From Desulfuromonadaceae bacterium (GTDB taxonomy: Bacteria; Desulfobacterota; Desulfuromonadia; Geobacterales; Pseudopelobacteraceae), in NCBI GenBank assembly GCA_028681335.1, contig JAQUIT010000003.1:186001-250000 (forward strand): a stretch of DNA of 64,000 nt. Direction: 5' to 3'. Below the pieces are notes generated by a model, which worked only from the letters and a program-made list of their open reading frames with translations, was not told the DNA's origin and searched no databases. Below are positions 1-8,613 of the stretch, in pieces (the stretch's first letter is position 1; each line of letters begins with the position of its first letter). The translations under genes were made by a program, and so were the position numbers.

Positions 1-513
1 GACGGCGATTATGATAATCGCTCCCAGATCATCCATAACTGCAAGTGCAGTCAAAAAAACTTTGAGGGAAGCTGGAACTCGTTTGCCTAATAGCGCGAGA
101 ACACCTAACGCAAAGGCAATATCGGTCGCCATCGGAATGCCGATTCCCACTTGTGTCGGCTTTCCCGAATTCAAAGCAAAATGAATCAATGCAGGTAAGC
201 AGATCCCGCCTAATGCCGCAAAAATAGGAAGAAGTGCATTTTTGAAATCCGAGAGTTCACCATTGTAAAGTTCACGTTCCAGTTCCAGACCAATAAGCAA
301 AAAGAAAACCGCCATGAGCGCGTCGTTTATCCAGTGTTCAATACTCAGGCCACCGACATATGTCTGCCAAAAGCTCAGGTACGTTTCGCTGACGTAAGAG
401 TTCGCAAGCACAAGAGATAAGACCGTACATATGACGAGCAAAATGCCGCTCGATTTTTTTGAATCGAAAAAGTCTACGAATGATTTTGATAAGATTTTAC
501 GGGTAATGTCCAT
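1..513 (-). CDS. nhaA: Na+/H+ antiporter NhaA, N-terminal part (cut by window edge)
   Basis: This gene is too incomplete for the ORF track. I translated it from the reverse strand, starting at ATG 511-513 behind a GGAAG ribosome site. The visible 171 residues begin MDITRKILSKSF and contain hydrophobic helices, the family signature ATDIAFALGVLALLGKRVP and the stretch ALAVMDDLGA. The Asp of ATDIAF and the Asp pair of MDDLGA correspond to the ion-binding aspartates of E. coli NhaA. The protein would be an inner-membrane antiporter exporting sodium for protons under salt or alkaline stress. The C-terminal half lies outside the window. Identification is firm; whether the missing part is intact cannot be seen. 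Confidence 0.93.
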   Translation of the reverse strand, partial: MDITRKILSKSFVDFFDSKKSSGILLVICTVLSLVLANSYVSETYLSFWQTYVGGLSIEHWINDALMAVFFLLIGLELERELYNGELSDFKNALLPIFAALGGICLPALIHFALNSGKPTQVGIGIPMATDIAFALGVLALLGKRVPASLKVFLTALAVMDDLGAIIIIAV

Positions 514-583
514 AATGGTCTTCCGATCAACGTGGTGGGAGAACACCGGCGGTTTTTGGCCGGTGCTTCTTCCTGGTTGTGCG

Positions 584-928
584 TCAAGCTCTATAGTTCT
601 CGAATTCCCAGTGAAGGTCTTTCGCAATTTCAATTGCAGTTTCATTCCATGTTTGCCGCGCACAGTGGGGCAGGAGCTTCTGAATAGCTTTTTCAACTGT
701 AGGCCAAGAAAAGCTATCCATGAGAAGATATCCTCGGCCCCAGCGGGTTTCCGTCTTTCTCATAAGGAATTTGGGTGTAACAACCTCAAATGAGAAAACT
801 TCCGCTCCCTCTTGTCCTTTTGGCCCAATTTCCACTTCAATGAATACGGAACAGTCTTCGGAATCTGGCGGTTCCTTCCCATATTCCAGATCGTGACAGA
901 GAATACTTTTTATTTCTGGTTGAACCAT
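584..928 (-). CDS. Imm8-family immunity protein (orphan)
   Basis: A 114-residue soluble protein with the Imm8 (immunity protein 8) pattern: an early Asp-rich segment, GPKGQEGAEVFSFEVVTPKFL in mid-protein, a GRGYLLMD strand and the closing WEFENYRA. Family members neutralise toxin domains of polymorphic or contact-dependent toxins, but no toxin gene lies next to it here. It starts 17 nt after the stop of the broken phosphatase gene, has a GAGGAAATC ribosome site, and was probably cotranscribed with that gene. Solitary immunity genes often protect against the toxins of neighbouring strains. The family call comes from remembered sequence pattern; the cognate toxin is unknown. Confidence 0.75.
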   Translation of the reverse strand: MVQPEIKSILCHDLEYGKEPPDSEDCSVFIEVEIGPKGQEGAEVFSFEVVTPKFLMRKTETRWGRGYLLMDSFSWPTVEKAIQKLLPHCARQTWNETAIEIAKDLHWEFENYRA

Positions 929-945
929 GATTTCCTCATATTCTT

Positions 946-1269
946 TTAAAGCCTAACGAACCGTGGCACTTTGGACTTCAATATCCGGATAAGTTCAGGA
1001 TCCATGTACTCATAGTTGTCGGGTATTTCTAAAACTACCAGCCTTTTTGTCTTAACTTGATCTTTGAATTTACTTGATAATTTGTTGCGGTGACTTTTTT
1101 CCATGCAGAGCACTACATCAGCCCATTCAATCAAATCTGCGGATACTGGGGTGGGCGCATCATTATTCGTGCCTGCTGAGATTGCTTCCACTCCCGGATA
1201 TGAAGAGAATACAACTTCAGCAGTTGGACTTCAAAGCCTATTTTGGCTACACACAAAAAGTAATTTCAT
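946..1269 (-). pseudogene. Small low-molecular-weight tyrosine phosphatase-like gene interrupted by TGA
   Basis: The ORF track shows only the last 81 codons, read from an internal GTG. The frame continues upstream to ATG 1267-1269, which has an AAAGG ribosome site. The start reads MKLLFVCSQNRL, then TGA (1231-1233), then SPTAEVVFSSYPGVEAISAG. In the short LMW phosphatase-like family this is the P-loop C-x5-R-S, here CSQNRL-stop-S, so the stop replaces the catalytic arginine by a single CGA to TGA change. Everything else looks intact, including SAGTNND, EWADVVLCMEKSHRNKL and the MDPELIRIL tail. It is a recently inactivated gene or a base error. Reinitiation at the internal GTG would give a protein without the active-site loop. 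Confidence 0.85.
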
Positions 1270-1613
1270 AAGTACCTTTGTTCGCTCAACTCGGTAATCT
1301 ACGGTTTCCCTATATATGTTACTTGTTCCCGGTATAGGTAACTTGTCACTTATATAACTAACCGCTATGGTGCCCTCAAGCGTTGTCTGAAATTACTCAA
1401 TTTCAGCACAACTGGGCTTAAAAATACATAATGTTGATAGCATAGTAATCTTTTCATTTATAGCAAAACATTGCCAGCCACTCTTGATACATGCCCGGCA
1501 TTGACCGCTCTGAGATCCGAGAAACCAGCTGGAACAAAGATGGCGGCTCTGGAACCAAATCGAAATTTTTCTATCTACTTTAATAGGTTGGGTAGAAAAA
1601 ATAGTATTTAAAA
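1270..1613. other. Intergenic stretch with no recognisable gene
   Basis: About 340 bases of AT-rich DNA between the broken phosphatase gene and the terminator of the sensor operon. It contains a small irregular repetition (TTACTTGT and TAACTTGT near 1319-1350). A frame of about 30 codons near 1490 has no family resemblance. I see no RNA gene or convincing coding frame. Confidence 0.5.
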
Positions 1614-1638
1614 AGGGCTAGCTTTTTGAGCTAACCCT
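1614..1638 (-). terminator. Terminator of the sensor operon
   Basis: The arms AGGGCTAGCT and AGCTAACCCT pair over 10 bp with one wobble around a 5-nt loop. Read on the minus strand the hairpin is followed by a T-rich run. It sits just downstream of the HAMP protein gene, as expected for the end of that transcript. Confidence 0.7.
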
Positions 1639-1653
1639 TGAAGAACCTAACGG

Positions 1654-2622
1654 TTATGAGTGCCCGTGTTTTTCGCCACTGGCCTTGAGTTTTTTCATCT
1701 CCACCGCTGAACAGCTGGGGCAGATGCCGTGACTGAACATCGCTTCGGAATGATCGGATATGTACTCTTCCAGCTGATTCCAACTGTTTTCATCATCTCT
1801 GATCTTTTTACAGTACATGCAGATGGGGATGATTCCTTCCAATTTCTTGACACTGGCAAGCGCCGCTTCCCTTTCGTTCTCCGCCCGGACGCGCTCTGCA
1901 ATTTCCTTTTTCATATCGGCAACCAGGTCTATGGCCATTGCGTCGAAAGTACGCGATAATTCACCTAATTCATCGTTGTTTGCGGTTGCGCTGCGTACCG
2001 TCAGATCCCCTTTGGCTACGGCTGATACCGCCCGGTTAAGTTGTGACAAAGGCTGTAGTACGCGACGATTAAAAAGGAATGCCAACAGTGCCAAAATCAG
2101 CAACATGAGAAATGGGATGATAAGCGACAGTGAACGAAAATCACGCTCGGTATTTTGCCGGTGTTTACTAATGGTGCTATTCCAGCGATGCACTGAGTCG
2201 GCAAGTACCTGCGAACTACTCTGTAACTGACTGAATAGCAACTTTCTTTGACGGTCGTGCAGGTCATCGGAGGTGTTTAATAGTGCCGATTCCAGCTGGT
2301 CGAATAATGCCGGTAGTGATTTTACCTCTTTGAGAGCCTCTGCTGGGGCAGGTATATGGTCACCGGCACTGGCCTCAAGATTCCTGAGGATATCGTTTTG
2401 TATCACCTTTAATTGTACTGCTGCCCGTTCTTCAGAATACATGGCGTATTCATGGGTCAGCACGAGCAGGGATGAAATATCGCGCTCGGTGGCTTGGGCC
2501 CGTGCCTGTGTAAGTGAAGCCTTGGCCAGTTTGACCGTTATGAGCCAGTTAGCTGCAGCGAGCCCCAGCACCAGCAAAACGGCTATGGAAACAGATGTCT
2601 TGAGAAGTGTACTGATGCGCAT
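1654..2622 (-). CDS. HAMP-domain membrane sensor protein with C-terminal four-cysteine module
   Basis: 322 residues. Membrane segment 1 is at about 8-28 (SVSIAVLLVLGLAAANWLI), followed by a roughly 140-residue helical periplasmic region. Membrane segment 2 is near 168-187, then a HAMP linker (RRVLQPLSQLNRAV to FDAMAIDL) and a short coil. The C-terminus has IPICMYCKKIRDD and GICPSC, two CxxC pairs that could bind a metal. This tail is familiar from Geobacter-type signalling proteins, usually behind PAS or GAF domains. There is no kinase, cyclase or methyl-accepting output domain, so it must signal through a partner. It follows the binding-protein gene by 3 bp and likely shares an operon and perhaps a complex with it. 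Start: ATG with AGGTG five bases upstream. Confidence 0.8.
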   Translation of the reverse strand: MRISTLLKTSVSIAVLLVLGLAAANWLITVKLAKASLTQARAQATERDISSLLVLTHEYAMYSEERAAVQLKVIQNDILRNLEASAGDHIPAPAEALKEVKSLPALFDQLESALLNTSDDLHDRQRKLLFSQLQSSSQVLADSVHRWNSTISKHRQNTERDFRSLSLIIPFLMLLILALLAFLFNRRVLQPLSQLNRAVSAVAKGDLTVRSATANNDELGELSRTFDAMAIDLVADMKKEIAERVRAENEREAALASVKKLEGIIPICMYCKKIRDDENSWNQLEEYISDHSEAMFSHGICPSCSAVEMKKLKASGEKHGHS

Positions 2623-2625
2623 TAA

Positions 2626-3681
2626 TCACCTGATGATGCTGACAGCCGTTGCCCGAACTTTGCTCAACGGGCCGGCGTTGATGAAGTTTAGATAGTTGGG
2701 GGATTTATTCCCTTTAACCAGGCCTTCCTGCCGTGCCCAGCGGGCTTCGCCTTCCAGTGTTGTAAGCAGTGACTGGTCAAGTGTGAGCCGGAAATTGTAG
2801 CTCGGCCAGATCCAGTCGATGAATGATTGATCCAGTTTAAGGCGATTGAGCAGTATTGCCTTGGCCTGTTGCGGCTGTGTGTTGATGAATTGCTCCGCAC
2901 GATCCAAAGCACGAAGTACCTTGACCAGTTCCTCATCGCGGCTGCCGAGAAGTTTCTTGTTCACGATAAGGTTGAAAGTAAGCCTGTATGCATTGGATTT
3001 AGTCAGTACTTTGCTGCCCGCCACGGCTTTAAGCGCCTTAAAGGGAAATGGTTCCCAAATAGCAATGGCGTCGACCTCTTTTTGCTGCAGCGCTCTGGCC
3101 ATATCTTCCGGCTGAAGGTTGCGTATGCGCACCGACTTCGGATTGACACCATTCAACAGCAGCAGCGTTTCAAGATAGTAGTGGCTGGCTGACCCCGTTA
3201 CCGTACCGACCTGCTTTCCAGCCAGTTGTTTGGGCTGGTTTATTCCAGCCTCGGCGCGGGTGATTATCTTGATATCGTCATCGCTGGAGACAAATGAGGC
3301 AATAACCGCAAAATCGCTGTGCTTAAAGCTGTTAAACATTATAACCGCTTCGGAAGAGGTTGCAAGGTCGGCTGTCCCCTCAAGTAATTGCTGAAAAGTA
3401 CGGTGGCCACCAATCGTATCAATTATCTTGATAGGTAAGCCTTCATCCACAAAATAGCCCTGACTTTCAGCAACATAGAAGGGTAGTGATAGTGGCGTTT
3501 GAGAGAGCGAAATTCTCAGCGGTTCTGCTGCTGATGCTGGTGAAAACAGGAAGAGCGGCAGCAGTATAAAGACGAGGGAAGTTACTGCGTGTTTCAAGCT
3601 GCTAAGCGCGTATTCAAGATGGTGAAAACGGGTGTGTAATTCGCGTGTTTGAACGCTGTTGGTTGGACGACAGGCCGACAT
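2626..3681 (-). CDS. NMT1/SsuA/TauA-type periplasmic substrate-binding protein
   Basis: 351 residues with an unusually long N-region (about 32 residues) before a hydrophobic signal core ending in SPASAAEP. The mature protein follows the ABC-type nitrate/sulfonate/thiamine-precursor binding fold: LSLPFYVAESQGYFVDEGL, then GTADLATSSEAV, VGTVTGSASHYYLETLL and VDAIAIWEPFPFKAL. No permease or ATPase gene is near. Its neighbours are a HAMP protein (3 bp downstream) and a hybrid kinase (upstream, same strand), so a ligand-sensing role in signalling is more likely than import. The start is supported by AGGAGGAGCC directly before ATG. The substrate cannot be told from sequence. Confidence 0.82.
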   Translation of the reverse strand: MSACRPTNSVQTRELHTRFHHLEYALSSLKHAVTSLVFILLPLFLFSPASAAEPLRISLSQTPLSLPFYVAESQGYFVDEGLPIKIIDTIGGHRTFQQLLEGTADLATSSEAVIMFNSFKHSDFAVIASFVSSDDDIKIITRAEAGINQPKQLAGKQVGTVTGSASHYYLETLLLLNGVNPKSVRIRNLQPEDMARALQQKEVDAIAIWEPFPFKALKAVAGSKVLTKSNAYRLTFNLIVNKKLLGSRDEELVKVLRALDRAEQFINTQPQQAKAILLNRLKLDQSFIDWIWPSYNFRLTLDQSLLTTLEGEARWARQEGLVKGNKSPNYLNFINAGPLSKVRATAVSIIR

Positions 3682-3758
3682 GGCTCCTCCTGAAAAAAAT
3701 GGATTGGTCCTTTCAGACGTTTTTAGTAAAATATTTTATCAGCCTGCTGTAAGGCTAC

Positions 3759-6700
3759 TTATTGTGCGCCATCCAGCACTTCCCGGACTTTAGTCGTTAT
3801 ACTGGGCAGCGAGAATGGTTTCTGGATAAAATGCACACCTTCATCCAGTACGCCGTGATGGGCAATAAAATCCGCCGTATACCCGGAGATAAACAGGCAC
3901 TTGATTTCAGGATAGAGCGACAGAATTGTGTTGGCAAGGTCCCTGCCATTCATCGCCGGCATAACGACATCGGTAATCAGCATCCGAATCTTGCCGGCGT
4001 GTTCCCGTGCCAGGTTGATGGCCTCACCTGGTGAGTTTGCACTCAGGACGGTATAGCCCTGACCCTCAAGCATCTGTGCCGCAATATTCAGGATCGCCAG
4101 TTCGTCCTCTACGAGAAGAATGGTTTCGTTGCCACCGAGAACCGCCTCTGTAGCGCTATCCGCAAGTTTCTGAGAGTCATTGATGTTTGCATCACGAGGG
4201 AGATAGATTGAAAATGTCGTGCCAAGGCCCGGTTTACTGTAGACGTTGATGAAGCCGTTGTTCTGTTTTACGGCACCATAGACGGTGGCTAGCCCCAGGC
4301 CGGTGCCCTTGCCCAGATCTTTGGTGGTATAAAACGGTTCATAGATATGAGTCAGTGTTTCCCTGTCCATGCCGAAGCCGTCGTCACTGACGCAAAGGTG
4401 TACATATTCTCCGGGGGTTGCTTCCCGGTTGGTCTGGCAATATTCCGCATCAATAATGCTGTTGGACGTCCCGATAGTGATTCGACCAGTGTCTAGAATG
4501 GCGTCGCTGGCGTTTACGCATAGATTGGCCAGGATCTGGTCAATCTGTGACGGGTCCACCTTGGTCTGCCAGAGTTCCTCCGCCGGCTGCCAGGTAAGCG
4601 TTATGTTCTCACCGATAAGCCGCTGCAACATTCTGAGCATGCCTGATATAATTTCGTTAAGGTCAAGGACTCTGGGCGCAATGGTCTGCTTGCGGGCAAA
4701 GGCCAGCAACTGGCGGGTGAGGGCGGCAGAGCGCTCTGCAGTGTTTATTATTTCTTGAAGGTCGGCTTGCACGGGGTTGGCTGGTTCCAGACGCATGAGG
4801 CCCAGATGGGCATGGCAGAGGATGACCGTCAACATGTTGTTGAAGTCGTGCGCCACTCCGCCGGCCAGACGGCCAACCGATTCCATCTTTTGCGCGTGCT
4901 GCAGTTGGCGTTCTAGTTGATCTTTCTCGACTTCAGCCTGTTTGCGGCCGGTAATGTCGATGAAGCTTACCAGGCTTGCCCAGACATTGCCGTTGTCGTC
5001 AGTCAGCGGAGCACCGAATACCTCAAGGAGTGATTTGGTCCCGTCAGGGCGTTCCACCTCCAGGTCATCAACGTGAGACGTCACACCACACATTGCCAAT
5101 TGGATCGGCATCTTATCCGGCGGGTACGGTTCACTTGTTCCGGCCTTGAATATCTTGTATGAAGTGGTGACGTTAGTTTTGGAAGTGTCAGGGATAATTC
5201 CCCGGCCCAGGAGTTGAAGGGCAGCTTCGTTTGCCACCAGCGGCTTTCCTGATGGTGCTTCCACCATTAATACGCCAATGGGGATAATTTTCAGGAGGGA
5301 AGAGAAGAGACTGTTCTGGCGTTTGAGAGCTGACTCACTCTCTTTCAGGAGGTCCTGGCTGGTTTTATACTCATTGATTTGCTTCCGCAGCCTCTCTTCG
5401 GCTGACAGGAGTTCGTCATTCTGTTCGCGTAAAGATCCTTCAATCACCTGGAGCTGGTCATACTGCTGCTGAAGTCTCTCATTGGCATCATGCAGGGATG
5501 ATTCGGTCTGCTTCTGTTCTGTGATATCACGTGCCGTGGATAATGTGCCTGTCACCGTGCCGTGCTCGTCTGTAAGTGCCTTGCACCACCAGGCCAGAAT
5601 CCGGATATCGCCATCTTTGCGTCTTTGTCGGCTTTCAACATACATTGATTCTTCCGTTCCATCGTATAACGGCCGGATTATCTGCGCAGTATTCTGTCCT
5701 TCTGCAAAATAAGACTCATATGCTTTGCCGACGACGTCGTCCCCGAAAAAATCGCTACCGGCTCTGTTGGACCAGGTATAAACCTTGTTTGTATCAGCTT
5801 CCATGATGATATCCGGGACAGCTGACAGGATTGCTTCCTGGCGTGCCTGCAGCAGTTGATAGCGCTTTAAGGATTCAAAAGCCGAGCTGGTTTTGCTGCG
5901 CACCTGTTTTCTGAGCATAATAATGAAGGCGGCAGAACCGAGCGCCAGCAGGATGAGTGCAACTAATGCAGTGACAAGCCATCGGGGAATAAGCTTGATC
6001 AGGCCGGTGCTGCCGTGCGACCATTTCTGCCGCGCCTTGTTATATGGTGAGTCAGCCTGGTGACGCCATGTGATCAGGTAGTGGTCGAGGAGGTTCAGCA
6101 GTTCCTGGTTTTTACCTTTGGCGACGGCGAAGTAGATATCAAACGGGTTGAAGACGACACCGCTCGAGCGGAGGTGGTACTCTTTCATCTTTGCGACGCC
6201 AAAGGTACTGTTGACCACACCTGCATCGACCTTTTTTGTCGCGATTGCTTTAAAAACAGCATCAAAACCGGGTAGTTCAATAAATTCACAGGTGATATCA
6301 AACTTTTGTACCAGATCGATAAAATTGCGGGCATTGAAATCTCCCTTCATGACAGCAATCTTTTTGCCCTGCACCTCACGTATGCCGTCAATATCGGAGG
6401 CCTGCGGCACATACAGCTCTCCCCACACGGTTAGCAGCGGCATCGAGGCGTAATCTACAACTTTTGCCCGCTCTTTCGTATAGGCAACGCTGGTGAGAAG
6501 GTCCACTTCACCGGATTTTATGCGCTCCAGTCCCTCGCTCCAGGATCCATAGATATATTCAAAACGAATATTCTCTTGCCGCCCCAAATCGGCAAGGGCA
6601 TCGACATAAAAGCCTTTTACAATCCCGTCATCGTCCTTAAATATGCCCGGATAGTAATCAAAAGCTCCGACCCTGACGACGGTCGGGTTGCCGGCCTGCA

Positions 6701-6761
6701 AGGGGAGACAGCTTAAAAGTATGAGCAAGACTGAGATAAATGGAACAATAAGTTTATTCAT
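3759..6761 (-). CDS. Hybrid sensor histidine kinase with periplasmic SBP domain, two PAS, HisKA, HATPase and receiver
   Basis: 1000 residues. A signal peptide (1-23) leads into a bacterial solute-binding family 3 domain (about 25-250, starting VRVGAFDYYPGIFKDDDG). A membrane helix lies near 260-283. Two PAS domains (about 310-420 and 490-615) are joined by a coiled coil. The HisKA box is GRLAGGVAHDFNNML. The ATPase domain has N-box LCVNASDAI and G-boxes DDGFGMD and GKGTGLGLATV. A C-terminal receiver (about 875-990) has LVEDE, phospho-acceptor LITDVVMP and a lysine in QKPF. It probably binds a small ligand outside the cell and passes phosphate to its own receiver or a separate partner. No response regulator with a DNA-binding domain is adjacent. 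It is upstream of the binding protein and HAMP genes on the same strand, 77 bp away. Confidence 0.9.
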   Translation of the reverse strand: MNKLIVPFISVLLILLSCLPLQAGNPTVVRVGAFDYYPGIFKDDDGIVKGFYVDALADLGRQENIRFEYIYGSWSEGLERIKSGEVDLLTSVAYTKERAKVVDYASMPLLTVWGELYVPQASDIDGIREVQGKKIAVMKGDFNARNFIDLVQKFDITCEFIELPGFDAVFKAIATKKVDAGVVNSTFGVAKMKEYHLRSSGVVFNPFDIYFAVAKGKNQELLNLLDHYLITWRHQADSPYNKARQKWSHGSTGLIKLIPRWLVTALVALILLALGSAAFIIMLRKQVRSKTSSAFESLKRYQLLQARQEAILSAVPDIIMEADTNKVYTWSNRAGSDFFGDDVVGKAYESYFAEGQNTAQIIRPLYDGTEESMYVESRQRRKDGDIRILAWWCKALTDEHGTVTGTLSTARDITEQKQTESSLHDANERLQQQYDQLQVIEGSLREQNDELLSAEERLRKQINEYKTSQDLLKESESALKRQNSLFSSLLKIIPIGVLMVEAPSGKPLVANEAALQLLGRGIIPDTSKTNVTTSYKIFKAGTSEPYPPDKMPIQLAMCGVTSHVDDLEVERPDGTKSLLEVFGAPLTDDNGNVWASLVSFIDITGRKQAEVEKDQLERQLQHAQKMESVGRLAGGVAHDFNNMLTVILCHAHLGLMRLEPANPVQADLQEIINTAERSAALTRQLLAFARKQTIAPRVLDLNEIISGMLRMLQRLIGENITLTWQPAEELWQTKVDPSQIDQILANLCVNASDAILDTGRITIGTSNSIIDAEYCQTNREATPGEYVHLCVSDDGFGMDRETLTHIYEPFYTTKDLGKGTGLGLATVYGAVKQNNGFINVYSKPGLGTTFSIYLPRDANINDSQKLADSATEAVLGGNETILLVEDELAILNIAAQMLEGQGYTVLSANSPGEAINLAREHAGKIRMLITDVVMPAMNGRDLANTILSLYPEIKCLFISGYTADFIAHHGVLDEGVHFIQKPFSLPSITTKVREVLDGAQ

Positions 6762-7219
6762 TGAGCGTCCTTATGCCGAAATAATGTGTTGCTACTACGG
6801 CATGGCGGGTACTGCTACTTCAATAAGTTATTGATATTAAGACTGACTTGACTGTATGTGGCAATGATTTTGACAGTAAGGATATATCGGTGATTTTGCA
6901 ACAAAAACTAATGACAGATCACATATGTGTGCTGTTTCTAGTGAGTTGCCTGGTTTGCAGCAAATGCATGAATTGTAATTGTAAGTAATGCACGTAATGC
7001 ATCCTTCAGGTTTTGACAAAACCTGTTCCCAGGGAAAGCCAAAACTGCACAATTGGGCCGTCGTGCTGACTGAGCTGACGGTGTAGTAATAATGTGCTGC
7101 AGATGCTTAATTCCCTATTGACAAAATCGGGGCTGTACTGTTCTATAACGTTTTTGCAAACTGGCCTATTGCTGGTATATGTACAAATATAAGTCGTTAA
7201 AAACTCCTGGAGGAAAACA
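6762..7219. promoter_or_regulatory. Divergent intergenic region with candidate promoters for the aminotransferase
   Basis: About 460 bases without a gene between the divergent kinase and aminotransferase genes. Two weak rightward promoter candidates are visible: TTGACA (7118-7123) with a 17-bp gap to TTCTAT, and TTGCAA (7154-7159) with a 16-bp gap to an extended TGGTATATG. The aminotransferase start has a strong CTGGAGGAAAAC ribosome site. The rest is AT-rich with no clear operator. Confidence 0.4.
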
Positions 7220-8524
7220 ATGAACCCATTGGCACAAGAACTGAACGATCTGCTTACCCAGCACAGCCCGCATGTCTTTGAAATGCTGTCAGATCTTGGA
7301 AAGAACATGTTCTTTCCGAAGGGAATCCTGACTCAATCTGCCGAAGCGAAGGATAAGGCTCACAAATATAATGCCACCATCGGCATCGCTACCGAAAACG
7401 GCGGCCCGATGTTCCTCCAGTGCATTCAGGACAAGCTGTCCGCCTTTGATCCCAAGGACATCTATCCCTACGCTCCGCCTGCCGGCAAGCCGGAACTGCG
7501 CTCATTGTGGCGTGAAAAAATGCTGCGGGAAAATCCGAGCCAGAACGGCAAGCATTTCAGCAACCCCATTGTTACCAATGCGCTGACCCACGGCCTCTCC
7601 ATCGTTTCCGACCTGTTCGTTGACAAGGGCGATCACCTGATCCTTCCGGATATGCTCTGGGGCAACTATAACCTGACTTTCGGTACCTGCAGTGGCGCTA
7701 TCGTCAAGAAACACCCGACTTTCACCGTAACCGGTGGTTATGATGTTGATGCCTTCAAGGCGACCTTGAAAAACAGCGCCGAAGAAAAGGGCAAAGCCGT
7801 CGTCCTGCTCAACTTCCCCAATAACCCGAGCGGCTACACCCCAACCGTTGCTGAAGGTGATGCCATTGTGGCAGCCATCAAGGAAGTCGCCGAAGCCGGC
7901 TGCAACATTGTTGTCGTTGCCGACGACGCTTACTTCGGTCTCTTTTACGAGGACAGCCTCAAGGAGTCACTGTTCGGTAAACTTGCCAACCTTCATCCAC
8001 GCATCCTGGCAATCAAACTTGACGGCGCTACCAAAGAAGAGTTTGTCTGGGGCTTCCGTACCGGTTTCGTCACGTTTGCCGATGGTAACAGCTATGAAAA
8101 CGCACCTGTTATGGCAGCACTTGAGAAGAAGGCGATGGGCATCATCCGTGCGCGCATCTCCAACTGTCCGCATCCATCACAGACCTTTGTCATCGAGGCG
8201 CTCCGTTCACCGCAGTTCCTGGCCCAGAAGGAAGAGAAGTTCCAGGTCATGAAGGGTCGTGCCCTGAAAACCAAGCAGGTTCTCAATAGCGGCAAATACG
8301 AGAAAGCCTGGGATTACTACCCGTTCAACTCCGGCTATTTCATGTGCCTGAAACTGAAAACGGTAGAAGCTGAAAAGCTGCGCCTCCATCTGTTGGACAA
8401 GTACGGCGTCGGTGCCATCTCCATCACCAAGACCGACCTGCGTATCGCCTTCTCCTGTATCGCCGAGGAGAATATCGAGGAGCTGTTCGACATCATCTAT
8501 CAGGGTGTTCAGGATCTTGCCTGA
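7220..8524 (+). CDS. Class I/II pyridoxal-phosphate aminotransferase
   Basis: 434 residues. Fold-type I features: the substrate-loop region YPYAPPAGKPELRSLW, the cofactor-contacting VLLNFPNNPSGYTPT, the aspartate strand VVVADDAYFGLFYED and the Schiff-base lysine in LDGATKEEFVWGFRTGF. The opening MNPLAQELNDLLTQ and the helical N-terminus suit a cytosolic enzyme acting on an amino acid / 2-oxo acid pair. It stands alone, with a strong terminator directly downstream and divergent regulatory DNA upstream, so the sequence gives no pathway clue. It could belong to aspartate, aromatic or branched-chain metabolism; I would not assign a substrate. Confidence 0.85.
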   Translation: MNPLAQELNDLLTQHSPHVFEMLSDLGKNMFFPKGILTQSAEAKDKAHKYNATIGIATENGGPMFLQCIQDKLSAFDPKDIYPYAPPAGKPELRSLWREKMLRENPSQNGKHFSNPIVTNALTHGLSIVSDLFVDKGDHLILPDMLWGNYNLTFGTCSGAIVKKHPTFTVTGGYDVDAFKATLKNSAEEKGKAVVLLNFPNNPSGYTPTVAEGDAIVAAIKEVAEAGCNIVVVADDAYFGLFYEDSLKESLFGKLANLHPRILAIKLDGATKEEFVWGFRTGFVTFADGNSYENAPVMAALEKKAMGIIRARISNCPHPSQTFVIEALRSPQFLAQKEEKFQVMKGRALKTKQVLNSGKYEKAWDYYPFNSGYFMCLKLKTVEAEKLRLHLLDKYGVGAISITKTDLRIAFSCIAEENIEELFDIIYQGVQDLA

Positions 8525-8545
8525 ACTATTGATTGAGCGGTAATG

Positions 8546-8599
8546 CATTGACACAAAAAAAGGGCCCACATTACGCGGGCCCTTTTTTTTGTGTCAATG
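8546..8599. terminator. Bidirectional terminator between convergent genes
   Basis: A long inverted repeat, CATTGACACAAAAAAAGGGCCC against GGGCCCTTTTTTTTGTGTCAATG, with one bulged base and a 9-nt loop. The GC core is flanked by an A-run on one side and a T-run on the other, so it works in either direction. It lies between the aminotransferase gene and the convergent outer-membrane protein gene. Confidence 0.9.
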
Positions 8600-8613
8600 T
8601 TGAAACGGTGCAG

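Noticed and set aside
1231-1233. TGA in the phosphatase frame as a selenocysteine codon
   Set aside because: The position is the catalytic arginine of the family, not a cysteine, and no SECIS-like hairpin was seen after it.
1490-1582. Thirty-codon frame beginning ATGCCCGGCATT in the gap after the phosphatase remnant
   Set aside because: Very short, no ribosome site and no family similarity.
7220-8524. Assignment of the aminotransferase as LL-diaminopimelate aminotransferase
   Set aside because: The general fold-type I motifs fit many enzymes; no DapL-specific feature or lysine-pathway neighbour is visible.
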